A stretch of 64,000 bases of DNA from JACKFB01 sp041389525 (GTDB taxonomy: Bacteria > Myxococcota_A > UBA9042 > PHBI01 > JACKFB01), in contig JAWKRR010000004.1 of assembly GCA_041389525.1 (NCBI GenBank), positions 172,114 to 236,113 on the forward strand. The letters run 5' to 3'. Position 1 is the stretch's first letter, and every line of letters begins with the position of its first letter. A program made the translations under genes and the position numbers. Of this stretch, positions 1 to 10,734 are shown piece after piece. Below the pieces are notes generated by a model. It made no database searches, was not told the DNA's origin, and worked only from the letters and a program-made list of their open reading frames with translations.

Positions 1-1
1 G

Positions 2-565
2 CTCGCGGTCTTCACGGTACACCTGCCGCCGCTGCGCGACCGCACGGGCGACGTCCCCCCGCTGGTTCAGCACTTCGTCGCCGAGGTGGCGCGGCGCGAG
101 GACAAGCCCGTGCCGCAGGTCGACGCGCGCGCCATGGAGCTGATGGCGTCGTACCGCTGGCCCGGCAACGTCCGCGAGCTCGAGAACGTCATCTCCTACG
201 CCGTGGTCACCGCGAAGGCGAGCGTGCTTACCATCGCCGACCTCCCGCCACACTTCCTGCGCGCGGTCGCGCTGGCGCGGCACGGCGGATCGAGCGACGG
301 CGTGGCGGCCCCGGTCGGTCTCCCGACGCAGCCTCAGCTCGCGACCGAGCTGGTGGCGGCCCAGGCGACCCGCTCGGGCAACGACACGCCGCGCCCTCCT
401 CGCGTCGATCTGCAGCGCTTCCCGACCCTGGCCGAGATGGAGGCGCAGCACATCCGCGCCGCGCTCTCGCTGGCGGGGCAGAACAAGAGCCGCGCGGCGT
501 CGATCCTCGGCATCAGCCGCACGACGCTGTACCGGAAGCTCGAGGAGCTCAACGGCGCGCTCTGA
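2..565 (+). CDS. Sigma-54-dependent (NtrC-family) activator, C-terminal part
   Basis: Partial gene cut by the left edge; the frame is open from base 2. The visible 187 residues begin inside the AAA+ domain with the LPPLRDRTGDVPPL stretch typical of sigma-54 activators and continue to WPGNVRELENV. An Ala/Pro-rich linker follows. The protein ends in a Fis-type helix-turn-helix (NKSRAASILGISRTTLYRKL). Family knowledge: such proteins bind upstream enhancers and use ATP to open sigma-54 promoters. The Walker boxes, GAFTGA loop and sensory domain lie outside the window, so the signal is unknown. A strong sigma-54 promoter occurs at 2753-2768, but a link between the two is only inference. Confidence 0.93.
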   Translation, partial: LAVFTVHLPPLRDRTGDVPPLVQHFVAEVARREDKPVPQVDARAMELMASYRWPGNVRELENVISYAVVTAKASVLTIADLPPHFLRAVALARHGGSSDGVAAPVGLPTQPQLATELVAAQATRSGNDTPRPPRVDLQRFPTLAEMEAQHIRAALSLAGQNKSRAASILGISRTTLYRKLEELNGAL

Positions 566-634
566 GGGTCGCCTCGCTGCCCCGGGATGCCGCGATCGTT
601 GCGCTCGCGGCTGCCTGAACGGGAACGGCACCAG

Positions 635-691
635 CCATCCGGCGCCCAGATCCTCGCGCGCCCGCTCGAGGATCGTCGGGACACCGGATGG
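635..691. terminator. Nested stem-loop between convergent genes, likely bidirectional terminator
   Basis: Two perfect dyads are nested: CCATCCGG (635-642) pairs with CCGGATGG (684-691), and inside it GATCCTCG (649-656) pairs with CGAGGATC (667-674). It lies between the stops of the sigma-54 activator (+) and the MscS gene (-), where a shared terminator is expected. There is no clear T-tract on either side, so termination is inferred from placement and symmetry. Confidence 0.5.
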
Positions 692-759
692 CGGTACCTT
701 CGGGCGGTGGCCGGGGGAGGCCCGGTCGTGGGCCCTCCGCCGCGCCGCCGCGTCCGCCA

Positions 760-1569
760 CTACTCGTTGGCGGCCTTCGGGATGTGCACGTCGAGCTGCG
801 GGAAGGGGATCGAGATGCCCGCGTCGTCCAGCGCGCGCTTGGTGGCGCGGGTCGTGGCCTGCCAGACGTCCCAGTAGTCGGGGACGTCGGCCCACACGCG
901 GACCTGCCACTCGACGGCGGAGTCGCCCAGCTTCGACAGGAAGATCTGATGGCCCAGGTCCGAGCGGCGGCCCGGCACGGCGGCGGCGGCGCGGTCGAGC
1001 ACCTCGCGCGTGCGGTCGAGGTCTGCGCCGTAGTCCACGCCGACCACGACGTCGACGCGGCGGTTTCCGTGGAAGCTCATGTTCTCGATATTGCTGCCGA
1101 AGACGCCACTGTTGGGGAGGATGAAGCGGCGGTTATCGGGCGTGTCGAGGGAGGTGGTGAAGAGGTCGATGGCCTTCACGACGCCGGTGACGCCGGAGAC
1201 CGAGACCAGGTCGCCCAGCTTGAAGGGGCGGAAGACCAGCAGCATCACGCCGGCCGCGAAGCTGGCGAGGGTGCCCTGGAAGGCCAAGCCGATGGCCAAC
1301 GACGCGGCGCCGAGGACGGCGGCGACGCTGGTGGTCTCGATTCCGAAGATGCCCAAGACCGCGAGGACCGCGACGAGCAGGACCATCCAGCGGGCCAACT
1401 TCGCGAAGAAGTTGGAGAGCATCTCGTCGAGGCTGGATTTGCTCAGCCCCTTCGACACGGCGTTCTGCACGGCGTTGGCCACGCGGAACGCGATCCAGAG
1501 CAAGACGAGCACGCCGATGACGCGAACGCCCCATGTAGCTGCTAGGGCAATAATTGTTTCAGTGTTCAT
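760..1569 (-). CDS. MscS-family small-conductance mechanosensitive channel
   Basis: A 269-residue inner-membrane channel that would release solutes on hypo-osmotic shock. There are three hydrophobic segments (about residues 5-33, 58-76 and 81-112). The third is the Gly/Ala-rich pore helix (GAASLAIGLAFQGTLASFAAG), followed by the FRPFKLGD turn and the cytoplasmic beta domain with LPNSGVFGSNIENMS. Length is close to E. coli MscS (286). The ATG is preceded by a weak GAGA-type site. It is a single-gene unit, convergent with the activator upstream. It is the minimal MscS type without N-terminal extensions. Confidence 0.9.
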   Translation of the reverse strand: MNTETIIALAATWGVRVIGVLVLLWIAFRVANAVQNAVSKGLSKSSLDEMLSNFFAKLARWMVLLVAVLAVLGIFGIETTSVAAVLGAASLAIGLAFQGTLASFAAGVMLLVFRPFKLGDLVSVSGVTGVVKAIDLFTTSLDTPDNRRFILPNSGVFGSNIENMSFHGNRRVDVVVGVDYGADLDRTREVLDRAAAAVPGRRSDLGHQIFLSKLGDSAVEWQVRVWADVPDYWDVWQATTRATKRALDDAGISIPFPQLDVHIPKAANE

Positions 1570-1686
1570 CGGGATCTCTCACGGGTCGGGGGGCGGATGG
1601 ATCGGGCCGCGCGCCGCCCCCACTGGTGTGTGAGGGGGTGGCGCGCGACACCGCGGGAACTCGGGCGCAGGGCGCGCCCGACAGGA

Positions 1687-2679
1687 CTACTTGTCGAAGA
1701 CCGTGTAGCCGAAGGTCAGCAGCATCGCGATGGACTTCTGCCAGTCCTCGGTGATCTGCGGCTGCCGGAAGGCCTTCGCCTCGACGTCAAGGCTCGCCCA
1801 CTCGACCAGCTTGAACGAGAGGCGCGCGTGGGTGCTGATGTTGGTCAGCTCGCCGGCGCTGCGCTCCTGCGGGTCGGAGTTGATGACCGGGATCATCACC
1901 TCGCCGCCGAGGCTGTAGTTGACCTTGCCCTCGGACAGGATGCCGCCGACGTCGACGCCGATCTCGATACCGGCCTGCACGTAGCTCTCGAGCGCGGTCA
2001 GCTCGATGGCCGCGGTCGCCGCGTCGTCGGTCACGATGCGCGCGCCGTCGGCGAAGACCTCGTGAACGCCGAAGCCGGCCCGGGTGTCGATGGTGATGGC
2101 GGGCTTGCGCAGCGGCTGGGCGAAGGCGCCCACGGACTGCTTGAGCGTCAGGACCTGCAGCGGGTCGGTCAGCTTGATGCTGGTGACGCCGGTGGCGACC
2201 GTCGCGCCGTCCAGCGTGTAGTCCACGGCGGTCGCGCGCACGTCCTTGCCCTTGAAGATGGGCGTGGTCAGGCTGAAGCGGGCGAAGGGACCGAACCAGT
2301 CCAGGGCGTGGAAGTAGTACAGGCTCTGGAAGTCGAGCGTGTCCGCGCTCTTGATCCACTGGGGCAGGGCCGGCGAGCGGGTCACGTTCTCGACGATGGA
2401 GAGCGTGTTTCGCCAGTCGTGCTTCTTCTTCAACAGGCCGACGCCGCCGTTGATGTTGATGCCTAGGGTCCAGCTGGACCCGTTGAGCTGGCCCACAACC
2501 TGGTCATTGGCGCCGAACGCGATGTTGGCACCCAGGGATAGGTTGTAGTGCCAACCGTCTTCTTTCTTGTCGCTGTCCTTCTTCACTTCCTCGGCCGGCG
2601 GCACGTACTCGTTCGAGGCGAACGCGGGGCCGGCGGCAAGGGTGAACAGCGCTCCGAGCGCAATGAGTCGTAGCTTCAT
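1687..2679 (-). CDS. DUF3078-like outer-membrane beta-barrel protein
   Basis: 330 residues with a clear Sec signal peptide ending near AGPAFA-S. The ATG at 2679 is chosen because it starts the signal peptide and is preceded by GAGGA five bases upstream. The mature part alternates aromatic and polar residues (GWHYNLSLGANIAF, LGININGGVGLL, DWFGPFARFSL) and resembles the DUF3078 family of barrel proteins. It ends with LTFGYTVFDK. Function is unknown. It is preceded by a sigma-54 promoter and a dyad element, so its expression is probably conditional. Barrel assignment is confident; the family name is by eye. Confidence 0.7.
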   Translation of the reverse strand: MKLRLIALGALFTLAAGPAFASNEYVPPAEEVKKDSDKKEDGWHYNLSLGANIAFGANDQVVGQLNGSSWTLGININGGVGLLKKKHDWRNTLSIVENVTRSPALPQWIKSADTLDFQSLYYFHALDWFGPFARFSLTTPIFKGKDVRATAVDYTLDGATVATGVTSIKLTDPLQVLTLKQSVGAFAQPLRKPAITIDTRAGFGVHEVFADGARIVTDDAATAAIELTALESYVQAGIEIGVDVGGILSEGKVNYSLGGEVMIPVINSDPQERSAGELTNISTHARLSFKLVEWASLDVEAKAFRQPQITEDWQKSIAMLLTFGYTVFDK

Positions 2680-2752
2680 GGGGGGTCCTCGGGAGGTGAT
2701 GGCGGACGCGCATGGTCCCTTCCAATCGGGGACATCGCACGCGGCCGGGGTA

Positions 2753-2768
2753 TGCAATGGCGGTGCCA
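2753..2768 (-). promoter_or_regulatory. Sigma-54 (-24/-12) promoter of the DUF3078-like gene
   Basis: Read on the minus strand the site is TGGCACCGCCATTGCA. It matches the consensus TGGCACG-N4-TTGCW at every position except the seventh (C for G), with exact GG-to-GC spacing. The predicted start of transcription is about 2742, leaving a leader of roughly 60 bases to the ATG at 2679. An NtrC-type activator lies 2 kb away, and a dyad that could be its enhancer lies at 2860-2888. Confidence 0.7.
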
Positions 2769-2859
2769 ACTATCTATGAGACCCGAGTTTCCGCGAGTTG
2801 GCGAAAAACACGGGCAGTCGCGGCTGGGGCCACCGACACGATAGCGCTGCAATCTGTAT

Positions 2860-2894
2860 CGTTTCGTGACGGCCAGTGTCCCGAAACGTGGCGG
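2860..2894. promoter_or_regulatory. Enhancer-like dyad and shared 19-base element
   Basis: CGTTTCG (2860-2866) and CGAAACG (2882-2888) form a perfect 7-15-7 dyad about 100 bases upstream of the sigma-54 promoter. The right arm lies within GTGTCCCGAAACGTGGCGG (2876-2894). That sequence recurs as GTGTCTCAAAACGTGGCAG at 5042-5060, upstream of the OmpA gene that starts at 4858. Placement fits an upstream activator site; the protein that binds is unknown. Confidence 0.4.
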
Positions 2895-2917
2895 CCCGCG
2901 GCGCTGGGTCCGCGACC

Positions 2918-2950
2918 GATTCGGTGGAGCCAGGGAGGCTCCACCGAATC
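2918..2950 (-). terminator. Strong hairpin after the OmpA gene, likely terminator
   Basis: GATTCGGTGGAGCC (2918-2931) and GGCTCCACCGAATC (2937-2950) make a perfect 14-bp stem with a 5-base loop. It sits 15 bases past the stop codon of the minus-strand OmpA gene. No U-run follows in the minus direction, so it may be a non-canonical terminator or a 3'-end stabiliser. Confidence 0.6.
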
Positions 2951-2965
2951 TCAGCCGACCCTTGG

Positions 2966-4858
<1,893 letters not shown>

Positions 4859-5218
4859 CAGATTACTCCGCGTCGACTTGGAAGGCGACCTGCGACTTTC
4901 GTACCGCAGGCGACACGCCGAGCACGTACCACGGACCGGACATGCTGAAAAGCGGAGCAGGGCCGTCGCCACGAGCGGCATCCCGCACCGCCACAAACGC
5001 GCGTCGGGCCGTCGCCGATGTGTCGCGGTTCCGGACGCCGCGTGTCTCAAAACGTGGCAGTCCACCAGGCCGACCGTTCCAGAACTCCACGGTATTCCAC
5101 GCTCCCGTTCCTATGGATGGCCGCGCGATGCTGTGGTACTTGTCGGCGCACGGTCACACACCCTGGCGCGGCGTCGCCGTAGCCGATTCGGAACTCGGGT
5201 CGTTCTGAGGAATTCACG
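4859..5218. other. Divergent intergenic region between the two OmpA genes
   Basis: 360 bases without a gene. It must hold the promoters of both OmpA paralogues. The 19-base element shared with the DUF3078-like upstream region is at 5042-5060. A weaker sigma-54-like match on the minus strand at 4956-4971 (TGGCGACGGCCCTGCT) keeps the GG-N10-GC core but has four consensus mismatches. The rightmost part carries GAGGA before the ATG at 5219. No clear sigma-70 promoter was seen. Confidence 0.4.
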
Positions 5219-6997
5219 ATGACGAAGTCAGCGGAGCGCTCGACGCGAGCGGCACGCATGGCCCGCACGTCGCGGCCTTTGCGCGCCCTGCTGTGCGTGC
5301 CCCTACTATGGTGTTCGGTCGGCGCCGCTCAGGCGCAGACGGTGATCAACACGGGCGTGGACGCGCAGCAGTTCGAGCCCGGCCCCGGCCAGCGAGACAT
5401 CCTCGGCGTCACCGGTTCCGGCGTGGGTCCGCACCTGGGGTGGCGCGCTGGCGTGCTTGTGCACCTGGGCTCGCGCGGGCTGACGCTGCGGCGCAACGGG
5501 ACCTCCACCCGGCTCATCGACAAGCAGCTCACCGTCGACATCCTGGGGTCCCTCGGCCTGCTGGAGCGCCTGGAGATCGGCGTGGCGCTCCCCATCACGC
5601 CGTACCAGACCGGCGACAGCAACGCGGCGTTCCCCTTCGACACGGGCGAAGACCTCGAGGGCGCCGGCCTCGGCGACCTGCGCGCGACGCTGAAGCTGTT
5701 GATTTTCGGGCGCGAGCAGGGCTTTCGCCTCGGCGTCTCGGGCGAGTTCCGGTTGCCCACGGGCGACGAGGAACTGGACATGAGCGACGGCGCCCTGGTC
5801 GCCACGCCCTTGCTGCTGCTGGGCTACACGACGGGCGGCGGGCTGCGCTTCGAGTTGGAGGCAGGCGCGCGCCTGCGGCAGAAGCGGCAGGTCCTCGACG
5901 TGACCATCGGCAACGAGTTCGTCTACGGCGTCGCGGCGCACGTCCCGCTGGGTTCGCTGCCGCTCGCGCTGCAGGCGACGGTGCAGGGCGCGGTCGGGCT
6001 GGTCGAAGACCACGACGCGGCGCGCCCGCTCGAGATCCTGGGCGCCCTGGCGGTCGACGCAGCGCCGCGCGTGACCATCACCGCGGGCGGCGGCGCCGGG
6101 CTAACCCAGGGCTTCGGCACCCCGGTCTGGCGCGTCTTCCTGGGCATGGACTTTCACACGCCCGACGCCTCGGCGTGCACGACCGGCCCCGAGGACTACG
6201 ACGGGTTCGAAGACCGCGACGGCTGCGCTGACCTCGACAACGACGGGGACGGCGTCGAGGACGCGGACGACGTCTGCCCCTTCGAGCGGGAGACGCCAAA
6301 CGGTTACCAGGACGACGACGGCTGCCCCGACGAGGTGCCCGCGCCGCCCCCCATGGGCTCTGCGCCTGAGGACGAGGGCGGGCTTGAGGCGGAGAAGGAC
6401 ACCGACGGCGACGGCGTGCTCGACGACTCGGACCGATGCCCCAAAGAGCCAGAGGATATCGACGGATTCGAGGACGGGGACGGCTGCCCGGACCTGGACA
6501 ACGACCGGGACGGCATCCCCGACGCGAAGGACAAGTGCCCGCTCGAGGCCGAGGTCATCAACGGCGTGAAGGACGACGACGGCTGCCCCGACACCGGCGA
6601 GTCCAAGGTGCGCGTCGAGGCCGACCGCATCGTCATCTTGGAGAAGGTCTACTTCGCCAGCGGGAAGTCGGTCATCCAGAAGCGCAGCTACACGGTCCTC
6701 GACCAAGTGGCATCGGTATTGCAGTCAAACCCGCAAGTGCTCGAGCTGCGGGTAGAGGGCCACACCGATGATCGGGGCAAGGCTGCCAACAATCTGGCGC
6801 TGTCGCAGGCGCGTGCGGACGCCGTGATGGCGTATCTCGTCAGCGCTGGCGTGGACCCCGGCCGGCTCATCGCCAAGGGCTACGGTCAGACGAAGCCGGT
6901 GGCTGACAACAAGACGGGCGCTGGCCGCGAAGAAAACCGCCGGGTCGAGTTCAACATCAGCCGTCAAACGGGCTCGGGAAGCGAAGGACTGAAATGA
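5219..6997 (+). CDS. OmpA-family protein with TSP3 repeats, paralogue
   Basis: 592 residues, with a start supported by GAGGA seven bases upstream. After a charged N-region the signal peptide ends AAQA-Q. A barrel-like region (about 42-320) parallels the neighbour, both having HxGGP/GGP..ILxVxGSGVxPHLG-type openings. TSP3 units (about 320-465) are fewer and interrupted by a Pro/Glu-rich linker. An OmpA C-terminal domain follows (VYFASGKSVI, RVEGHTDDRG, RVEFNIS). It is first gene of an apparent operon: its stop overlaps the start of the FecR-domain gene (ATGA). Probable role: peptidoglycan-linked outer-membrane protein whose state is read by the downstream FecR/CHASE2 pair. That functional link is inference from the coupling. 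Confidence 0.92.
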   Translation: MTKSAERSTRAARMARTSRPLRALLCVPLLWCSVGAAQAQTVINTGVDAQQFEPGPGQRDILGVTGSGVGPHLGWRAGVLVHLGSRGLTLRRNGTSTRLIDKQLTVDILGSLGLLERLEIGVALPITPYQTGDSNAAFPFDTGEDLEGAGLGDLRATLKLLIFGREQGFRLGVSGEFRLPTGDEELDMSDGALVATPLLLLGYTTGGGLRFELEAGARLRQKRQVLDVTIGNEFVYGVAAHVPLGSLPLALQATVQGAVGLVEDHDAARPLEILGALAVDAAPRVTITAGGGAGLTQGFGTPVWRVFLGMDFHTPDASACTTGPEDYDGFEDRDGCADLDNDGDGVEDADDVCPFERETPNGYQDDDGCPDEVPAPPPMGSAPEDEGGLEAEKDTDGDGVLDDSDRCPKEPEDIDGFEDGDGCPDLDNDRDGIPDAKDKCPLEAEVINGVKDDDGCPDTGESKVRVEADRIVILEKVYFASGKSVIQKRSYTVLDQVASVLQSNPQVLELRVEGHTDDRGKAANNLALSQARADAVMAYLVSAGVDPGRLIAKGYGQTKPVADNKTGAGREENRRVEFNISRQTGSGSEGLK

Positions 6998-8244
6998 GCT
7001 CCATGCGACGAAACACAGTGAGACAGAATCTGGGCGGGTCGGGCGGCAGGGCTGCTGTGGTGGTCGCGGCGCTCTGCGTCGTCGCTGGCCTCAGCGGCGC
7101 GGCGTCGGCTGCGGAACCTGCGCCATGCGGGGGCATCCACCTGGTCGACGGGCGCGTCGTGAGCGGCGAGCCGCTGACGGTCGAGCGGGCTCGCGACCTC
7201 ACGCTGAGCGGCTGCTTCGCCGCGATCTCCGCGGCGCTCAACGCGGAGCCGGGGGTGATCTCGGTCACCGTCGCGGCGCGCGCGGTGGACAAGGCGCGTG
7301 CTGACGGCTCGGCGCTGGTGGTGGCCAAGCAGATCGCGAGCGCGCTGGTCGCCTCGGGGCTGCCCGAGCATCGCGTGTCGGCGGTGGCGCCGCTCCTGCG
7401 CGCCGGCGAGAAGGCCGGCCTCTACATTACATACGCGGTGCGGCGGCGCGGGCGGACGGTCGGCAACGTCGCCGCCGCGCGCGGCTCGGTCACCAGCGGC
7501 CCGCCCGAGGGCGAGCAGGCCCCCATCGTGCGCGGCGCGCGCCTCGCCGAGGGCGACTGGCTGCGCACCGGCCCCGACTCGGTCGCCGTCATCGTGCTCG
7601 AGGACCGCAGCCGCATTCGCCTGGGCCCCAACACCGAGATGCGCCTGAAGGCCATCCTGCTGACCCACGAGGGGACGCGCCGCGTGCGCCTCGAGCTGCC
7701 CAGCGGACACATCGAGAGCATCGTGCAGCCCGCGGGCTCCGGCTCGCACTTCGAGGTGATCTCCGGGACGGCGGTCGCTGGCGTGCGCGGGACCACCTTC
7801 CGCGTCGACGCGTCCTCTGGCGGCGCTTCCGGCGCGCCGACGACCCGCCTCGAGACCCTCGAGGGCCTCGTCGGGCTCGACGCCTCCTCAGCGCGCGTCG
7901 AGGTCCCCAAGGGCAAGGGCACCCAAGCCGTCGCGGGCCAGCCGCCCGAGCCGCCGCGCGACCTGCTGGCGGCGCCCAAGGTGACGGGCCCGTACTTCGG
8001 GACCATCTCGCCGAAGAAGCGCCTGGCGTGGGACGCGCTGAGCGGCGCCGGCCGATACCGTGTCGAGGTCGCGCGCGATGCCGGCTTCGTCGACAGCTAC
8101 AGCGCCATCGAGACCTCCGGCACGGACCTCGACCCGGCCCAGCTGCCCGCCATGGGTCGCTGGTTCTGGAAGGTGACCGCGGTCGACCCGGACGGGTTCG
8201 TCGGCTTCGCGTCGAAGACCTACGCCTTCGACCTCGCTCCGTGA
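6994..8244 (+). CDS. FecR-domain periplasmic protein
   Basis: 416 residues, with ATG overlapping the upstream stop by four bases (ATGA). A signal peptide ends near ASA-A. Residues about 45-145 look like a degenerate OmpA-like module (QIASALVASGLPEHRV). Residues about 150-280 are a FecR domain (GDWLRTGPDSVAVI, SGTAVAGVRGTTFRV). The last ~90 residues form an Fn3-like beta domain (FWKVTAVDPDGFVGF). No transmembrane anchor follows the signal peptide, so it is not a classical FecR anti-sigma factor. FecR domains of this kind are often encoded next to CHASE2 receptors, as here (22 bases to the next start). A role as periplasmic partner of that receptor is inference. Confidence 0.85.
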   Translation: MSSMRRNTVRQNLGGSGGRAAVVVAALCVVAGLSGAASAAEPAPCGGIHLVDGRVVSGEPLTVERARDLTLSGCFAAISAALNAEPGVISVTVAARAVDKARADGSALVVAKQIASALVASGLPEHRVSAVAPLLRAGEKAGLYITYAVRRRGRTVGNVAAARGSVTSGPPEGEQAPIVRGARLAEGDWLRTGPDSVAVIVLEDRSRIRLGPNTEMRLKAILLTHEGTRRVRLELPSGHIESIVQPAGSGSHFEVISGTAVAGVRGTTFRVDASSGGASGAPTTRLETLEGLVGLDASSARVEVPKGKGTQAVAGQPPEPPRDLLAAPKVTGPYFGTISPKKRLAWDALSGAGRYRVEVARDAGFVDSYSAIETSGTDLDPAQLPAMGRWFWKVTAVDPDGFVGFASKTYAFDLAP

Positions 8245-8266
8245 GAGGTCGCTCGGACTTGATCTC

Positions 8267-10723
8267 ATGAGCGGCGAACAGCCGACAATCGAGACAAAGA
8301 CCCCCCCCTGGGTTCCGTGGTTGCGGTTCGGGCTGGCGCTGCTCTTGGTCCTCGTTTCGCTCGTGCGCGTCGGGCGAATCGAGGTGTTTGAGGACATGGA
8401 GCGGGCGCTCTATGACTTCGCGACGGTGCACCTGATCCCGCCGGCGCCGGTCAGCGGCAAGGTCGCCCTGGTCTTCGTCGACGACGCGTCCCTCGAGGCG
8501 ATCGGCGAACGCTGGCCGCTGGAGCGCGCGACCTGGGCGCGCTTCATCGCCGAGATGGCCGCGTTTCGCCCCAGCGCGCTGGCCATCGACGCGGTGTTCG
8601 ACCAAGCCGGCCCCCGCGAAGCCCTCGACCTCGCCGAGCAGCTGATGGAGAGCCTGGACTCCCCCGAGTTTCAGGACTCGACCCCGGCGCGCGCGCTGAG
8701 CTCGGACCTGCGCTTCCGCCTCAAGGCCCTCGACGGCGACCGCCAGCTCGTGGAGGCCGTGGCGCAGCAGGGCGGCACCGTGCTTGGCGAGTACTTCGTG
8801 CTCGATGACGGCAGCGCCCCGGCCGCGCGCTACGAGCCGCCGCCCGAGGGCCCCGGGCCGCAGCCGCTGGGGCCGAGCGTCGCCACGCGGCTGCAAGCGA
8901 CCCAACTCGTCGGCAACATCGAGCCCGCCGAGGTCGCCGCGCGCTCGACCGGCGCCATCAACATCCTCCACGACCCCGACGGCGTCGTGCACCGCTACCC
9001 CTACGCGGTGGGCTGGGCGGAGAGCCGCTTCCCCAGCTTGGCCCTCGCGACGGTCCGCACGGCGACCGCGGACGACGCCACCCGCGAGGAACTCACCCGC
9101 GCCGCGCTGGACCGCGACCGCGCCACGCCGCTGCTGCGCTTCCCCCCTCAAGACGCCATCCCCATGCTGCGCTTCGCCGACGTCCTGCTCGACGAGGGCC
9201 GCTCGGACTCGCTCGGCACGCTCCTGGGCGACCGCCTCGTCTTCGTGGGCGTCAGCGCCACAGGCCTGCACGACTCTCACGTCCGCCCAGGCGGCCAACG
9301 CATCCCGGGCGTGCTGCTTCAAGCCATCGCCGCCGACAATCTCCTCACCGGGACCTCGCTGGCCTCGGAGGGCCGCGCCGCCTGGATCGGCTTCATCGAG
9401 ACCGCGCTGCTGCTCCTCGCCTTCGCCTATTTCGCCCGCTTCTTCTCGGCCCAGCGCTCGCTGGTCGGGTTCGGCGTGGTGGCCATGGGCGCGCACGCGG
9501 CGCTGTCCCTCTACGTCCTCCCCCTCGCCGGCTACTGGTCGGGCGCCGCCCCGGTCTTCGTGGGCCTCTTCTCGGTGACCGGCGCCGAGCTGGTCGGCCG
9601 CTCCATCGCGCTCCAGCGCCAGCGCCGCGAGCTGCTGATTCGCCAGCAGGTCGTCGAGACGATCCTGCGCAGCCGCGAGCACATCAAGCTCATCGTCGAC
9701 AACGTCGCGGACGCCATCCTCAGCCTCGACTCAGACGGCGACATCGTCTCGGCCAACGGCGCCGCCCGCAGCCTCTTCGGCTTCGACAGCACCGTCCCGC
9801 TGCTCGGCGGCATCGGCACGGTGCTCCCGGGCTGGCCCGGCACCGACGCGCGCATCGAACAGACCGCCGCCATCTGGGAGTGCGAGGGCGTGCGCGCCGA
9901 CGGCACCACCTTCGCCGCCGAGGTCATCACCAGCCGCATCCCGCCCCAGCCCGAAGCCGGCCCCATGAGCGCGTCGTTCATCTCGGTGGTCCGCGACATC
10001 ACCGCCCGCCGCGAGGCCGACAGCGCCAAGCAGCGCTTCGTCTCCATGGTCAGCCACGAGCTGCGCACCCCGGTGACCTCCATCCGCGGCGCCCTCGGCC
10101 TGGTCGCCAGCGGCCGCCTCGGCGACATCTCACCCGACGCCGCGCGCATGATCGAGGTGGCCCACAACGGCTCGCAGCGCCTCGTGCGCCTGGTCAACGA
10201 CATCCTGGACGTCGCCCGCATCGACGCCGGCGCCCTGAGCGTCGCGCTTCAGCCACTCGAGCTCGGCGAAGCGGTCTCCGACGCCGTCGCCGAGGCCCAG
10301 GGCTTCGCCGCCGAGCACAAGGTGCCGCTGTTGCTGGAGCCCGCGGGCGTCGACCTCCCCGTCAACGGCGACCGCGATCGCATCGCCCAGGTCCTCGCCA
10401 ATCTCGTCTCCAACGCGCTCAAGTTCTCGCCGGAGGGCGTCGCCGTCACCGTCTCCCTCGAGCACCGCCAGCACGTCGCCCGCGTCTCCGTGCGCGACCG
10501 CGGCCCCGGCATCCCCGTCGAGGCGCGCGCCCGCATCTTCGAGCGCTTCGCTCAGGCCCACACGGCGACTCAGCGAACGCGCGGCACCGGCCTCGGCCTC
10601 GGCATCGCGCGCTCGATCGTAGAGCTCCACGGTGGCAGCATCGGGTTCGAGACCGCAGTAGGGCAGGGCACCACCTTCTGGTTTGAGCTGCCCCTGACCC
10701 CTCCGACCGCCTCGGACAGCTAG
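8267..10723 (+). CDS. CHASE2-PAS sensor histidine kinase
   Basis: 818 residues. An N-terminal membrane segment (about 17-35) is followed by a periplasmic CHASE2 domain (about 45-340; VALVFVDDASLEAIG, PSALAIDAVF), three clustered membrane helices (about 365-450), and a PAS domain (about 470-590; ILSLDSDGDIVSANGAA). The kinase core has the phospho-acceptor His597 in FVSMVSHELRTP, the N box NLVSNALKFS, DRGPGIP, and GTGLGLGIARSIVELHGG. All catalytic boxes are intact. No response regulator is adjacent, so it is an orphan kinase here. The operon with OmpA and FecR proteins suggests it senses envelope or peptidoglycan state. Confidence 0.95.
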   Translation: MSGEQPTIETKTPPWVPWLRFGLALLLVLVSLVRVGRIEVFEDMERALYDFATVHLIPPAPVSGKVALVFVDDASLEAIGERWPLERATWARFIAEMAAFRPSALAIDAVFDQAGPREALDLAEQLMESLDSPEFQDSTPARALSSDLRFRLKALDGDRQLVEAVAQQGGTVLGEYFVLDDGSAPAARYEPPPEGPGPQPLGPSVATRLQATQLVGNIEPAEVAARSTGAINILHDPDGVVHRYPYAVGWAESRFPSLALATVRTATADDATREELTRAALDRDRATPLLRFPPQDAIPMLRFADVLLDEGRSDSLGTLLGDRLVFVGVSATGLHDSHVRPGGQRIPGVLLQAIAADNLLTGTSLASEGRAAWIGFIETALLLLAFAYFARFFSAQRSLVGFGVVAMGAHAALSLYVLPLAGYWSGAAPVFVGLFSVTGAELVGRSIALQRQRRELLIRQQVVETILRSREHIKLIVDNVADAILSLDSDGDIVSANGAARSLFGFDSTVPLLGGIGTVLPGWPGTDARIEQTAAIWECEGVRADGTTFAAEVITSRIPPQPEAGPMSASFISVVRDITARREADSAKQRFVSMVSHELRTPVTSIRGALGLVASGRLGDISPDAARMIEVAHNGSQRLVRLVNDILDVARIDAGALSVALQPLELGEAVSDAVAEAQGFAAEHKVPLLLEPAGVDLPVNGDRDRIAQVLANLVSNALKFSPEGVAVTVSLEHRQHVARVSVRDRGPGIPVEARARIFERFAQAHTATQRTRGTGLGLGIARSIVELHGGSIGFETAVGQGTTFWFELPLTPPTASDS

Positions 10724-10734
10724 GAAATCACTGC

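Noticed and set aside
6994..8244. FecR as anti-sigma factor of an ECF system.
   Set aside because: The protein is exported with no cytoplasmic anti-sigma region, and no FecI-type sigma gene adjoins it.
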